64,000 nucleotides of DNA. It comes from Alitta virens (taxonomy: Eukaryota; Annelida; Polychaeta; Phyllodocida; Nereididae). How positions within the stretch are numbered: position 1 is the stretch's first letter; every line of letters begins with the position of its first letter. This document shows positions 48,301 through 59,646 of this stretch, piece by piece. Under the pieces are notes generated by a model. The model was not told the DNA's origin. It ran no database searches and saw only the letters and a program-made list of their open reading frames with translations. The stretch lies in assembly GCA_932294295.1 (NCBI GenBank), contig OW028574.1, positions 28,714,145 to 28,778,144 on the forward strand, in the 5' to 3' direction. The translations under genes were made by a program, and so were the position numbers.

Positions 48301-49441
48301 CATGGAAAGATTGACAATTTTAACTCATAAAGGAACAGTTTTTCTATTATATGAGGACATATTTAGGTAGTAGTAATATATATATATAATGTAGAAATAA
48401 GTTATATCTCTTGTACATGTCACCATGAAATGTCATTTTTGTGCTCCCATGAAAAACAATGGGATAGTGATACCTTGTGATCACAAATTTCTTAGAGCTA
48501 TGCTCACAAATGCGATCTACCAAGAAATTTTATAAGTATTGTCAGCTACAGTCACGACTGTTTTACTTTCCACCACAGAAAGACAAATATGAACGTGTTT
48601 GATATTTATTTGGATTATTCACAATTTATGCAACGAGAAAAAGTTTAGTAAACTAAGAATAATAAAAACAAACTATCTAGTAACTCAAAACCATAAATTT
48701 TCAGGTGTTGTTTTGTTCTTTATCCATGTTGAGTGTACAACTTTGCAACTTGTTCCTAAATTCAAACAGTTGGCTTCTAAAATTGTTCGATGATTTAAAA
48801 TAACATTTGATAAGTTTTAATGGTAATTGATAACTATCTCACTGTTTCTGGAAAGTACTGTGCTCGATCAGTCTCAAAACCCAGATAATTGCTTACTAAT
48901 GCTAGATGCCTAGCCAGTTCTTTTTACAAAGCTAGAAAGACAACAGACAGGCGAGCCCAGCTGAGCCGAAGGAAGGAGTACCCAAGCTGCACCCAGATGA
49001 CATCCACTTCCACCTAGACAGGAAGTAGTCCCAGGAATTCAGAACATCAATTCCACTACAACAGGGCAGCATATCCAGTACCAACCAGGCCATCGCACCC
49101 GCTACAACAGGGCAGCGTATCCAGTACCAACAGGACTCCAGGTATCCAGTACAAACAGGACTCCATGTATCCAGTACAATCAGGACAACATACCAAGGAC
49201 AACGAGGGGTTAATAATTCCCCATGAAAATCAGCAAAACCTCAACAGAAACAAGCACCGAAACTACATCCCTCTACTAGACTAACAACTGATAAAAACAT
49301 CGAAAAGATGATACCAATGAACAATACTGTTACAGAATATAACGAAACCTCAATCAAAGACAATATAAGAAATTACTTGTTCATTTAAAATTATAGTATT
49401 TTATATTCTCTAAAGTAATTTCTTCTACCCTATAAGGGGCA
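48301..49441 (+). other. 3' non-coding region of the plus-strand retroelement, with minisatellite and purine tract
   Basis: There is no gene. Tandem units of about 25 bp around tatccagtaca and caggactcc occupy 49066-49205. The end reads cctataaggggca, a short polypurine tract immediately before the 3' LTR at 49442. Confidence 0.75.
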
Positions 49442-49784
49442 TGTTATGTAATCATATCATAGAGTATATCAGTACATAGATATCTCTATATATATATATG
49501 TGTCTTTAGTTCATATATCTATGGAATCCCTTTGTTTGGGATCCATCCTTTGTGTTGGCCTCCAGCTGCTCTAGCTGGAGCTCATTTATTATTAATAGGC
49601 TTGGGCCATCTGCAGCCCTGCCATGACCAACTCCTTTGTTAGATCCAGTTGGATCCTGTTTGATTATGTAACCACCACTATATATACTGGGAATCCTAGC
49701 CATAGGATTCATATTGTATCCAGCTCCTGACTTGATTAAAAGGCTTCATCTTCATCACACTGCTGACTTCATCCTTATTCTATA
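49442..49784 (+). repeat. 3' LTR of the plus-strand retroelement, 343 bp
   Basis: It starts TGTTATGTAATC and ends atccttattctata, followed by the TTAT duplication (49785-49788). It is identical to the 5' LTR except for a 2-bp gt expansion. The 68-aa ORF inside it is not a gene. Confidence 0.93.
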
Positions 49785-49788
49785 TTAT

Positions 49789-52700
49789 GTCACGGAGCTG
49801 ATTTGACCTTTTAATGGCTTAAAAGATAGATGAAACAATTGCGGATTCAATGAGGTATGCTGAATGTTGCCGATCGTTGGTATAAAGTCGTCAGATTGTG
49901 CTGAACGGCTGAACGATTTCTTCTACCAAGAAAAGATAGGAAGGAAATTGGACTGTGTTATTGGACTAGGCGCCATCGAGTGTTAATTATATTTTATTAT
50001 AAACAAAAAAATATCGTAGCTACATACCATCAAATTTTCTTTATTGTGGAAAGTGGTAATTATTGTAATTATATCATTGCTCTGTATATTACGATCTAAT
50101 TAGTCATAAATAATATAAACATAAATATATAAATACATTTGTGATGACATTACAGACAAATTTAGATAGGGTGGTCAAACCAAATTTTCAATTTTGTCAT
50201 TTTATTACGGGAAGTAGCTCATCTAATAGAGCTTAAGAGGAGCTTTCTAAATCTGTTTTATTTATGAAAATATTTTAATTATTGGCGAAGTTATGGGCAT
50301 TTAAAAGCCTAAAAAAAGGCCATAATTCTGCGTCCTCTGCGCGCCTTCAGTCAGATGTTCTGAAGAAGCCTGTTTAAAGGGCTCTAAAATAAGAAATATG
50401 CAGTATATCTTTATTATTTAAGAGACATTCAAAAGCAACATAGTTCTTTATGACAATGTAGTTAAAAGATTTTAAACTGATCTTATTAATATTTTACAAA
50501 GCTTCAAAAGTGCTTCTTCGGAGCGTTTTATTTGACGCGTATACATCACGCAGGTGTTTCCCAGATAGGCCTACACAAGGTTTGAAACTATATTTCGCAA
50601 AAAGTATAATTATGGTAACATTCATAGTCATTATTTTTCAAATACCCAATGATTACTACTTGAAAAGGTTAAATAATGTTGGAAATACAGTTTTTCCCCA
50701 AAAATATAGTGTATTGAACATGGCTGCAGAGCCCAATTTGGTAAATTCACAAAAATCGACGCGTTTTTGAGTTACCAAAAGGAAAATCCCATTTATGAAC
50801 TCCATTTTCAAGCAATATATACATATAATACATAATTTGAAAACTTATTTCAAGTGTAATACAATAAGATAACTTGCTATAATTATTTTCTAGTAATTAA
50901 TTCTATAGTAGGTATTCAATGCAGTAACTACTGTCATGTAAAAACATGCCCAAGTAAAAGCTTCTGCTTGTAGTGCAAAAATAATATATTGCTGTCTATA
51001 TTTTTTTTAAAGGTGTGGAAAATGGTGCAAAATGACAGTATGAATGCTTAAACTTTACTGCTGTCTCTGGATTGTACAATTGTTTACAGTTCAAAAATGA
51101 TTAACAGCCTCTTTTGTCGATTATCTCAAGTCAGTATCATGTACAATAAATTGCTAAAAATCAACAATTTTGTTACAATTCTGAAATGTACCATATTGCA
51201 ATTGTCCAAAAAATTACTTGACCAAATTTTTTAATTGATACTATAAAAAAGAAACCTTTATTTTAAATTCTTGTATTTTGGTATTAATAGTAATAATGAT
51301 GTGTAACTAAAATAAATTAATAGTATCATTTGCACCGGTATCTGGAGTGTCAACTCAGCTAAATCTGGGGGATCTAGCAAATTAACTCGCGCTGTGAGAA
51401 ACTTTAATAAAAGTCTAATAAAACCATGAAAAATATTCACAATATTTTCCTCAGCACTGCCTTCGACTTGGTATCATATATTAAATGATTGACCACTATA
51501 ACTAGCTCAATATACTGCTAGGTTATTGATAAACTAAATATTAATTTAACAGCCTAACTGCCATGCAACATTAGCTGTCAAACTCAACTCTCATTTATTA
51601 TTTCTGTCCAAAGTTAGTGGAACTATATTTACTGTTCCTCCTCCAATTATCTCTATATACTCTTATGAAGGATATACCTCCCTTCAATATTCACTAGCTT
51701 ACTGGTGCGCACTCAGCAGCTAATCAGTACTTCATAATACTGACCAAAAAATGGAATTATGTTTACTATTCCACTTTTTGGTTCTCTGAATATCTTAAAG
51801 GGATGTACTTCCCAATCTTATCTCCTGGCCCACTGGTCAATACTCAGTGGCCTTTCAGTATACTTCTATGCAAGGATAACTAAGAATTGGTGTAAGATTT
51901 TGGAAATATATTCTGAGAGAATTTACAACAAATAGTAATCTCAAAGGCTTAATTCACACATAATTCACATCAATTTACACAATTATTCAGGTCTCAAGGA
52001 AATCTTTATACTTTCTGGATAATGGTTACTTAACCATTCTACTTCCGAAAGCACAGGCTGACTGTCATTTCACTCAGTACACTCTCAGCCTTTCTCAATA
52101 ATTATCCCTGATTCGACTATACCTGACTTCTACTTTTGCTGAATACACACAAATATATATATATTAAGGGAATACACTTTTCCCACACAAATAATTACAG
52201 CATCTATCTAGCACTTGACCTTTAATTACTGCTCTTAGATCAAGTCAAATTATACTCTTTAATCTTCGCTAAGTTTCGCTATTGATAAATTACACGCACA
52301 TTCTTGATATGATAATTAGTCCAGCAATTAATAACACTTAGCTAGTTTGACTGATCAGGTCCCTATACTCAGTATTCTCAATCTAACTGCTGATCACATA
52401 CATATCATATGTTAACACTTAAAGATAGCACTTAAACATGGACATATCTGTCCTGAGCTCACATATAATTCACACACATAAATACAATGCAATGGCCAAC
52501 AATCAAATCCCCTCCCAATAATTCACTCATAAATCTTATACAGCTGCACTCTATCTGTCCACTAGTCAGATCAGTGTGGTCTTCTATTCTCAAACCACTC
52601 TGTTTCTACTTCTTCTGCTTCAGCAATATGGTCAATTCTAACTCAACTTATTCTTAATATGGTCTAATCAGTTAACCACTCTACTACTACTGCTCCTTCT

Positions 52701-52817
52701 TCTACTATTGTATAGTGTTTGGGTTCAGTGCTTTCACTCCCACTTCTTTCTACTTCTTCTACTACTTCGATTGTACAATATATCTTAACTCCACTTACTG
52801 TCTTAATTCCTGAAAAA
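49789..52817. other. AT-rich non-coding stretch
   Basis: No gene or clear repeat is seen. From about 51560 the sequence becomes pyrimidine-rich with cttctactactt runs, and may be an extension of the adjacent LTR. I could not find a second copy to prove it. Confidence 0.5.
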
Positions 52818-54356
52818 TGCACACTTCAGTCACCACTGAGTTGCCTACTTCTGCTCCTGACTTGCTCACAACCTGACCGATAGACGGTAGCTAAGTCAAC
52901 TGATTACTTTCTGAAAACCGCTCGAACTCCTTAATTTCGGCCCTGCTGGCCATTATAAATGAACCCTTAAACATGCATCCTATGGGGTGCTGGGCAGAGC
53001 CAATCATGGGCAGTTGCCTGGCAGGCCAAAACCTCCCTCAGACCGGCCACCTGTCCCTGAGCCAATGACCCAAGGCTGGAGTATGTCCCTTGCAAAAAGT
53101 GATGAGGTAGCAGATTGATTGACAGGGCTGATTTGCCATATATGGTACGCTTGGGTTGCCTAATTTATGTATTGATTTGGAACCCTTATCCCCCCACGTG
53201 ACTTGGTGCCTGGTTACTTTTATGATCTCTGTAATTGATCAGTCCCAGTGCATATGAGTCACCATGGCTTGTACTTGCGTGATCTCATCAGCCTGATCCA
53301 TTACCCAACTTGGATCCCCATAGTTTGCAATAAAGTTTCAATCTCGTGCAATAAAGCCCCAATTTTTATTGTACCTTTCCTTTAGTCTGCTGCCCATTTT
53401 CCTGTAATTTTATAGCAGGGTACCCGGGTGCTTCGTCCGACTGCATCAGCTAATTGGCGTTTTATGTGCCTTTGTTTGCTGTGAGATATGTTCTTTAGTT
53501 TCCATGCCAAAATCTGGTATCTTATTTCATACATCTAAGCTTATTTTTGTACTTGCTAAATCTCCCTTTTTGATCCCATTTGTCTCACTCTGTTTTGGCT
53601 TAATCTATCTGTGTGAGCATACCTGTCATATTGACTTACAATCTTGTTCATTACCTGTCAATTTTAGTCTAATCATGCTTGTTTACATAATCATACATGC
53701 TTAGTCATGATACTATTGTTCACTTGTGTCTGAGTAACCTTGGCTTGAGTATTGCAGTCTCTTGTCATCATATTCAGCCAGTGTTCATTTTGGGGTTGAT
53801 GACAGGTTGAAATCATCTTAGCTTGGTTCTTTGTAGGTCAGGTTGAGGTCATGTTGATATACTTCCTGCTCTTCTTACCAGGTGGTGCTGTATGTAGGTC
53901 ATGTTGGGGTCATGTTGAAACATGTCAAGTTGAGGTCATGTTGATGTCTTTCCCTTCTATATGGGTTAGTTGAGGTCAGTCTAAAGTAGGTCAAGTTGAG
54001 GTCATGTTGAGTACAGCTTCATTGCTTCCACTAGGTGGTGCTGATGTTATCGTCCCTCAAGGTTGGTTGAAGTTGGTTGCTGCTGCTGCTCTATGGCCTG
54101 TCATCATGTCTCTGGTTTTCATTTCCGTCTTTCTCCCCAGGTGGCTATGGTGTCAGCTGTTGCTGCCCTCTGGTGCTGCATGCTGCAGTTGTCTTCTTCC
54201 TCTTTTCATACTCAACCCCATACAATTGATTACTCAGCACTACCTTCAATTCTTGTACTATGATTCTCTTGACAGTATACTTAGGCTATTGTTCCCATCA
54301 TCCATCATTATACCTCTACATGGTCACTTATATTGCAGTCTACAATCCACATGACA
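52818..54356 (-). repeat. Probable 3' LTR of the minus-strand element
   Basis: It shares about 1.5 kb with 23440-25167. On the minus strand it begins TGTCATGTGGATTG directly after the purine tract GGGAGTAAGGGGGA (54370-54357). The far end is uncertain and could extend to about 51560. The 66-, 63- and 116-aa ORFs inside are not conserved as proteins. Confidence 0.65.
53835..54004 (+). promoter_or_regulatory. Cluster of AGGTCA nuclear-receptor half-sites in the LTR
   Basis: Seven AGGTCA hexamers, all in the same orientation, start at 53835, 53846, 53896, 53933, 53973, 53988 and 53999, plus a GGGTCA near 53907. The 23.4-25.2 kb copy has about four in the equivalent place. AGGTCA is the canonical half-site of many nuclear receptors; function here is inferred. 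Confidence 0.5.
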
Positions 54357-55052
54357 TCCCCCTTACTCCCAAAAAAATTTTGTGTTTGCCACTTAAATGG
54401 CAGACACAAATATTTTAGCAGCAATTTGGTCTGTGTACTAAACCTCATGGGTGAATGGAAGCAGCGTGCCCCCCCCCCCCCCCCGTAAGGTATCGTCACT
54501 TGCTAGGGGGCCCTGAGGTGCTCAGAAGCTGGCCTCTCTTAGTCTGCTTGTATGCGTCCATTAGTTAGTTACCAGGACGCACTCTGGGCGCGCTGTGGTC
54601 GGCTTGTTGGGAGGCTTGCTAGGGGAATTCCACGTGTTGGTATGTGTGCCGGCTGTGACCTGAGACCGATAGACCGCAGGTTAATAGTAGCGGGTCTCAA
54701 ATTGTTTATAATATTCCCCCCCCCCTACTTCCGTATCTCTTAAGTTATATTTTAGTTATGGGTAGGTTGAGCTCATGTGGGAGAAACAGGGGTGCACAGT
54801 GTTAACGTATGTAATTTACAATATGATATGCCCTACGTCAGGAAGAATTATACGTGATGTACCTCGAGAACACTGAAAGCGCGTGTTTTGTCTATGATTA
54901 TTGCATATTTGAAGCGAGCCGATAGTAGAGTGGTATTTAGTCTGGGTATTCAAGGCACCTCCCCCCCCCCTTTTTCGTAATGTGTCTGGGGCTGACCTTT
55001 CACCACATTGGCGTATGGTGAAGTGCCACTCCGATACAAGGACTTGTAGATC

Positions 55053-56292
55053 ATGGCAGCTTTCATTTTTTGTGCCATCTTAATTCAGGCGTTTTTGACA
55101 AATTGCAAAGGTGAGTCACTTATTTGTACTTTAAATTTTTCTTAGTGTGTGATTTTGGCTGATTGAATTTCGGTGGGTGGGTGTGTTCAGCTTGCAAATG
55201 ACGTGTGTAATTCCCACACGTGTTTGCAGGCGGCACCATATGTTTTGATGCTACACTGGTAGTTTCATCCTTATATTTTAAGAATTCCTGAAATATAACA
55301 ATTTGCAATTAAAATACAGGCTTTGACTGCGTCTCTGATGATGAGACTGGCGCTTGCAGTGCTGGTTCAGAAGGTGTCTGCTACGTAAGTATGTTCTACA
55401 TACCTAGGACTTCTCATGGCCTATGTAGCAATCTTATTTTTAGTCTTTTGGAGGTCGAAATGATTATACACGACCCATTCGTTAAAATATTTTGGATATT
55501 CTTTATTACGCCATAATGATGCGTGTTAGTTAATTTACTAGTCTATGTTATTCACTATTACCAGTCTGGGCTGGCCGTCTCGGTAGCGCACAATGTCGTG
55601 CCATGCGCTCGAGAGGTACACCCTCATGGGCCATTCATCGGGGTGGCTGATTGACCGGGCCTCCCTGCAAAATAGGGAAGCAAATGACCAAACATCCGAT
55701 CCATCTACCACTGTACCCCAGTTGCTGAGGTCGGTATTATGCCCTTGGACCATCTTGTAATTTTCGGCCGACCCCTTTTCTTGAGAATCCTGGATCCGCC
55801 TCTGGATATTGAAAAAATGAAATGAGTTATTTTAATTCTAGTTACAGAAATATATATATCACCGTCACCAGGTTATTTTCTTGTTCATAATTTCCACGTG
55901 GTCATCTTTTATACTTTCATTAGTTAAAATTGGTTAATCATTTATTTAATTTTTAGGTCGCCACGCTGGAGACAACTCGTGGCACCCAATCTTTTTCGGG
56001 TTGCGCCGCCAGGTGCCCCCTCTTGGAGAAAGTCAGGGTCACGTGCTGTGACCACTCGTTTTGTAACGGAGCTAGCATCAAGATGGCCAACTGCGACAGT
56101 CTCTTTGTTTTAGCCATATTGGCTATTATTTTGATCATGAGAGAGCGGCCTTGGCTTGGGGCCCTGCTGGCTGTGCTTCTGTGTGTTCTGAGGAATTTCC
56201 CGCCTCTCCGCCTGCTGGCTGAGCCGCGGTTTCACCTCTGGTGGGTTGGCGCTTTCCCTGAGGATTTGCTCCCCCGAGTGGCGGTTTGGTGA
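55053..56292 (+). CDS. Ly6/uPAR (three-finger) domain membrane protein, 152 aa, three exons
   Basis: Exons 55053-55110, 55320-55384 and 55957-56292 join in phase with GT-AG borders. The signal peptide is MAAFIFCAILIQAFL. The Ly6 domain has about ten cysteines (CKGFDC, GAC, GVC, SGCAARC) and ends with the family hallmark CCDHSFCN. A hydrophobic segment follows (SLFVLAILAIILIM), then RERPW and a second hydrophobic stretch (GALLAVLLCVL), so the protein may be membrane-spanning rather than GPI-anchored. A strong donor at 56289 with an acceptor at 56462 gives nearly the same C-terminus. Three C-runs (54472, 54715, 54960) lie upstream. It is antisense to the retroelement, between its Env-tail ORF and its 3' LTR. 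Confidence 0.72.
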
Positions 56293-57065
56293 GTAATTAA
56301 TCATTATTGGCTCATTTGATGTTGAATTAATCTGTGAATTTTTGGTTCTTGGGCCTATCTTAGCTGATAAGCGTTCTGATTTATATATGTCGTAGTGACT
56401 GTCAGGTGATCTCATATTTGTACCGTTCTGGCACTAATTGGTGATAACCTTTTAAATTTCAGATTAGTTATCCAGCGAGTTTGACTATGGTGACGTGAAC
56501 TGGCCTTTATGACGGTGGATTTCTTCGCAGAGTTTGATATCTGAAAGGCTGGATATGATGGTGGCCATGTCAGTTTGACTGAATAGATGTATATATCCAA
56601 GGAATTTTCATAGACTCTATTTTGCTAGTTGCTACTTCGCAGGTTACTGTTATGTAACCCTAGGTGACCGTGTGACCTCCTACTGTGCCAATGCAGGGGG
56701 GTTTCATTAGTTACCCCCTGCTGACCTGCTATTGTGATCACCATCTGGCCTTTACTGGATAATCTGTATGCGAGACACTCGGCTATTCATGACCTTAAAG
56801 AAAAATTTGTTATGTACATAATTTAATCAGATTGCGATCATGTACTGTCAAATATTATTCATTGTCATAAAATGCATGCACATATGTATATTTTTTGCAC
56901 TGTGTGATTAATTAATGTCTTGTAAATATGTTCTATATACTTGTTATTGATCTCATGACGCCTTACAGGCTGATATAAAGTTAATTTTCTTAAATAGGTT
57001 GTCCTTATTTTTTCTTCATTCATAACTACCTGTTGTCCTGGTTTCATTAACAATTTATATTAACC
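56293..57065. other. Non-coding segment between convergent Ly6-like and Env-tail genes
   Basis: No ORF is convincing. It includes tgttatgtaaccc at 56648 and ggtttcattaaca at 57049, which could mimic LTR ends on the minus strand, but no purine tract precedes them. An inverted pair gggggtttcattagttaccccc lies at about 56696-56717. Confidence 0.5.
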
Positions 57066-58007
57066 TCATAGTTCGAATTGGGCCAGGCTGGGCGGTGCGC
57101 TTTGACTTACTGAGCTTGGTAACTGGTGACATATGTCGTAGTCATCGAGGAGCATCGCTGTCACTCGGTGCTGCTGGCGCGAAATTTGCCTTAGTTTGTT
57201 CATGTCACGCCAGGATATCGTGGTTGTGTCTGGGAGTGGCATGTGCATCTTATCGCACCTTAATGATGCGTGGCCAGTTGTACTGAGGGTGAACCCGAGG
57301 GTACCTGTAAATGTGGTCCCCCTAATGCTGACTATTGCTGGGTTTAGGTGGCCGACGAATTCCACTTGGTGAGCTAGTGTGTGTATCCTGGCAATTGGGA
57401 TCACCACGCGTTCATTCGCTGAGTTGATGATGAGTAGCACCGTGAGTCTGGGGTGTTTTGCTCTGCACTCATTTGGCAAAGACATCAACCGTGGCCTCGA
57501 TGTTGCCCTGGCCAGCTTCTTCATTAATTTGTAAATTGCGATTAGTGATAATGCAATTATTAATGTGGCTGCTGCTTGCCATAACACGTCGTCGGTTTGC
57601 AGTGTTCTGCAAACTTGGGCAGGTGACGCATAAGACTCTTGGAATTGGCCCCCCAAAACGCCAGCTGTCACTAAGTTAGAGGTCTTGGCATGTTTATATG
57701 CCGTCCAGGCTGCGAGTATGCATCCACAGGTACCCACAATTGACAGGGTGAAGGATAGGGCAAGTGGCCAAGCCTGGTTCGAGAACAATTTGTCTAAATT
57801 GTCGAAGGATGCTGTGTCCATTGTCTCTGGTTTCATTCCCTCTACTAGGCTTTTTAGCTCAATTTCGAACTGATCTAATGGCGAGTCGTGGATAGCTGCG
57901 TCTTGTATACTTAGGTGTTGCATGTCAGTTGTACCTGCATCCTTCATTATCTGGCTCAATATCTTCCCTTCCCATGCTGCCATGATGCTATCATTTCCCC
58001 CTAACAT
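57066..58007 (-). CDS. Env membrane-anchor and cytoplasmic-tail ORF, 313 aa
   Basis: Its ATG overlaps the end of the Env ectodomain ORF by 7 nt (ATGTTAG, 58007-58001). Residues 1-78 look like a stem. Membrane segments are at about 80-104 (PLALSFTLSIVGTCGCILAA) and 141-160 (VLWQAAATLIIALSLIAIYK), then a basic stretch (KKLARATSRPR) and a globular tail. The stem, two membrane segments and tail reproduce the C-terminal layout of the plus-strand env and its post-TAG ORF. The Env is therefore divided between two frames, coupled by overlap or frameshift. Confidence 0.75.
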   Translation of the reverse strand: MLGGNDSIMAAWEGKILSQIMKDAGTTDMQHLSIQDAAIHDSPLDQFEIELKSLVEGMKPETMDTASFDNLDKLFSNQAWPLALSFTLSIVGTCGCILAAWTAYKHAKTSNLVTAGVLGGQFQESYASPAQVCRTLQTDDVLWQAAATLIIALSLIAIYKLMKKLARATSRPRLMSLPNECRAKHPRLTVLLIINSANERVVIPIARIHTLAHQVEFVGHLNPAIVSIRGTTFTGTLGFTLSTTGHASLRCDKMHMPLPDTTTISWRDMNKLRQISRQQHRVTAMLLDDYDICHQLPSSVSQSAPPSLAQFEL

Positions 58008-59611
58008 GTGTGCTCAATGTTTTGTACTATCAAGTCTGTGAGGGGATTATCAATTGGCCTTATTCTGACCGATGCTGTAGTCATATTGCAGAGCGGCCCC
58101 TTGACATGGAACTCGTGGTCCACCAAGACACAATTACATATTGAATCTTTATCAATCACAGCTGCTTTCTGGCTGTCTATGTACATGGGTATATCCTGGC
58201 CAGTGCACCATAATTGGATCTTCTTTGAGAAGCCATAAACCATGATTGCATGTTTGGTCTCAATAATTTCTGGCATTGTAAATTGAGCCTGGTATATCTT
58301 GAACTCGCAGTCAACGTGTGACTGTCTGTCCATTTTTCTGGACCATATTTTCTCGAAACATGTTTTGTTCCTTCTTTCTACCACTGGCAGTGACGCTGGA
58401 CATACTGTAATCTGCGGGTCCGCGTAGATAGTGTGGCACAACGCCAATTGTGCAGGATTGACTGGCATCATGTAGTTTTTGGAGATTCCCATGTGTTTGA
58501 CTGATGGGTTCCATTTGCTGGACAGTGTGCTGTTAGGACCCAGTGGCACTGGTACCGTTTTTATCCTTATTAGTGTCATTGCTTTTTCCGTGGTTTTTAT
58601 GACCTCCACTGGTATTTGCACCACTAGCCCATCATGGCTGATGGCTATGGCTGACCGGCTGAAAGCGTATATGTCCTCGGCTTGGGTCAACACCAGGTCA
58701 TGGTCTGGGTGCCATTCCTTGAGGTCTTCGCGTGCTTGGGTGAATGCCTGTGACAGTGCTACATAGGGTAGGATACGGTGTCTTACCACGCCGCCCCTTG
58801 CGTCTCGAACGCCTTCTATAGTCTCGCGTAGTATTCCCGCCACTGTGGGCATGTCATGGAGGGTGGCCATTCCCAGTTCGGTCTGGATTTGGTTCAGCTT
58901 TGACAGCACTGATATGGTGTCTGTCTTTGCGTCCATGGTGTCTGCGAAAGCCTCAAGCACGTTCTTTAGTGTGTCTAAATTCTTCTGTGTACCTGTCAGG
59001 TCCTGTCTCAATTGCCTTACCATGCCCTCGGTGTACTGCTGCTGTCTGAGGTTTAGTGCCACGTAGTGGGCGAAATTCCCTTTAACCGATTGCAGGTCCT
59101 CATGTAGTCGTAGGTGCTGGTCTTTCAGGATCTTCAACCCCTTCTTCATATCCTCATTCCTTTTGTAGCTGAGGAATTGGTTGATTCCTTGTCCTACTAG
59201 CCAACTAGCCCCGGATGCTATTAGTGCCCAGGGAAATCGCCTCGCCCGGTGCTGCCTGTCTGCTGTACTTACATGCTGCAATATCAACTCGTTTTTGAGC
59301 CCTCTAATTTCTTTTCTCCACATATCATATCTGTCTACCATTGCTGCAATGGACGGTAGCTGTTGTCTACATACCTGTCGAATGAATTCGTTTGACGCCT
59401 GGTGGCATGTCATGTTTAGTGCCGGGGGGATTGCCATTGCGGGCCAATCATAATCATCAAATTTTATCAGAAAATTAAGAGTGAGAACCTGAGGGCTCAA
59501 GTGTATAATTCCCTGGCCCTCGAGGATCGTCCCGTACTCGGGTATCATCATTTGCTCTGGTTGAGCCCATACTAGTGTGCCTATGTACAATACTACAACT
59601 ACGATGAACAT
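58001..59611 (-). CDS. env: Env-like glycoprotein ectodomain, 536 aa, lacking its own anchor
   Basis: The signal peptide is MFIVVVVLYIGTLVWA. A furin-type site RARR at residues 122-125 is followed by a hydrophobic Gly/Ala segment (FPWALIASGASWLVGQG) and a heptad region to about 240. A Cys-rich second half follows (MTCH, CHTIYADPQITVC, CFEKIW, CNCVLVDHEF, CNMTT). Placement of site and coiled coil matches the plus-strand Env. There is no membrane segment before the stop at 58001, so alone it would be secreted. It begins 35 nt after the LRR gene stop. Confidence 0.8.
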   Translation of the reverse strand: MFIVVVVLYIGTLVWAQPEQMMIPEYGTILEGQGIIHLSPQVLTLNFLIKFDDYDWPAMAIPPALNMTCHQASNEFIRQVCRQQLPSIAAMVDRYDMWRKEIRGLKNELILQHVSTADRQHRARRFPWALIASGASWLVGQGINQFLSYKRNEDMKKGLKILKDQHLRLHEDLQSVKGNFAHYVALNLRQQQYTEGMVRQLRQDLTGTQKNLDTLKNVLEAFADTMDAKTDTISVLSKLNQIQTELGMATLHDMPTVAGILRETIEGVRDARGGVVRHRILPYVALSQAFTQAREDLKEWHPDHDLVLTQAEDIYAFSRSAIAISHDGLVVQIPVEVIKTTEKAMTLIRIKTVPVPLGPNSTLSSKWNPSVKHMGISKNYMMPVNPAQLALCHTIYADPQITVCPASLPVVERRNKTCFEKIWSRKMDRQSHVDCEFKIYQAQFTMPEIIETKHAIMVYGFSKKIQLWCTGQDIPMYIDSQKAAVIDKDSICNCVLVDHEFHVKGPLCNMTTASVRIRPIDNPLTDLIVQNIEHTC

Positions 59612-59646
59612 ACTTACTTAGCTATCTGGCACAGTCTCCCTATCGA

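Larger units (their letters stand above)
33212..49784 (+). mobile_element. Env-bearing Ty3/gypsy (metavirid, errantivirus-like) retroelement
   Basis: The 5' LTR 33212-33545 plus 37812-37818 and the 3' LTR 49442-49784 are identical apart from a 2-bp gt indel near 33270. A TTAT target duplication flanks the element (33208-33211, 49785-49788). The interior holds a PBS-like TGG at 37819, then gag, protease-RT-RNase H, integrase, an internal promoter, env, an env-tail ORF, and the purine tract aaggggca before the 3' LTR. Excluding the 4.26-kb insertion in its 5' LTR it is about 12.3 kb. LTR identity indicates recent integration. Confidence 0.93.

Noticed and set aside
54004..54354. 116-aa ORF with hydrophobic stretches
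   Set aside because: It lies inside the LTR-like repeat and is not preserved as a frame in the copy at 24.9 kb.
54959..54975. Poly-purine run on the minus strand (C10 T5 on plus) followed by TG, as an alternative LTR junction
   Set aside because: Homopolymer C runs are common in the window (54472, 54715, 32887, 29335), and the sequence beyond shows no second copy.
56648..57049. Possible minus-strand LTR with TGTTA...TAACA ends right after the Env-tail ORF
   Set aside because: No purine tract precedes it and no second copy is in the window. The 54357-54370 purine tract abutting a two-copy LTR sequence is stronger. If this reading were correct, the Ly6-like gene would lie outside the element.
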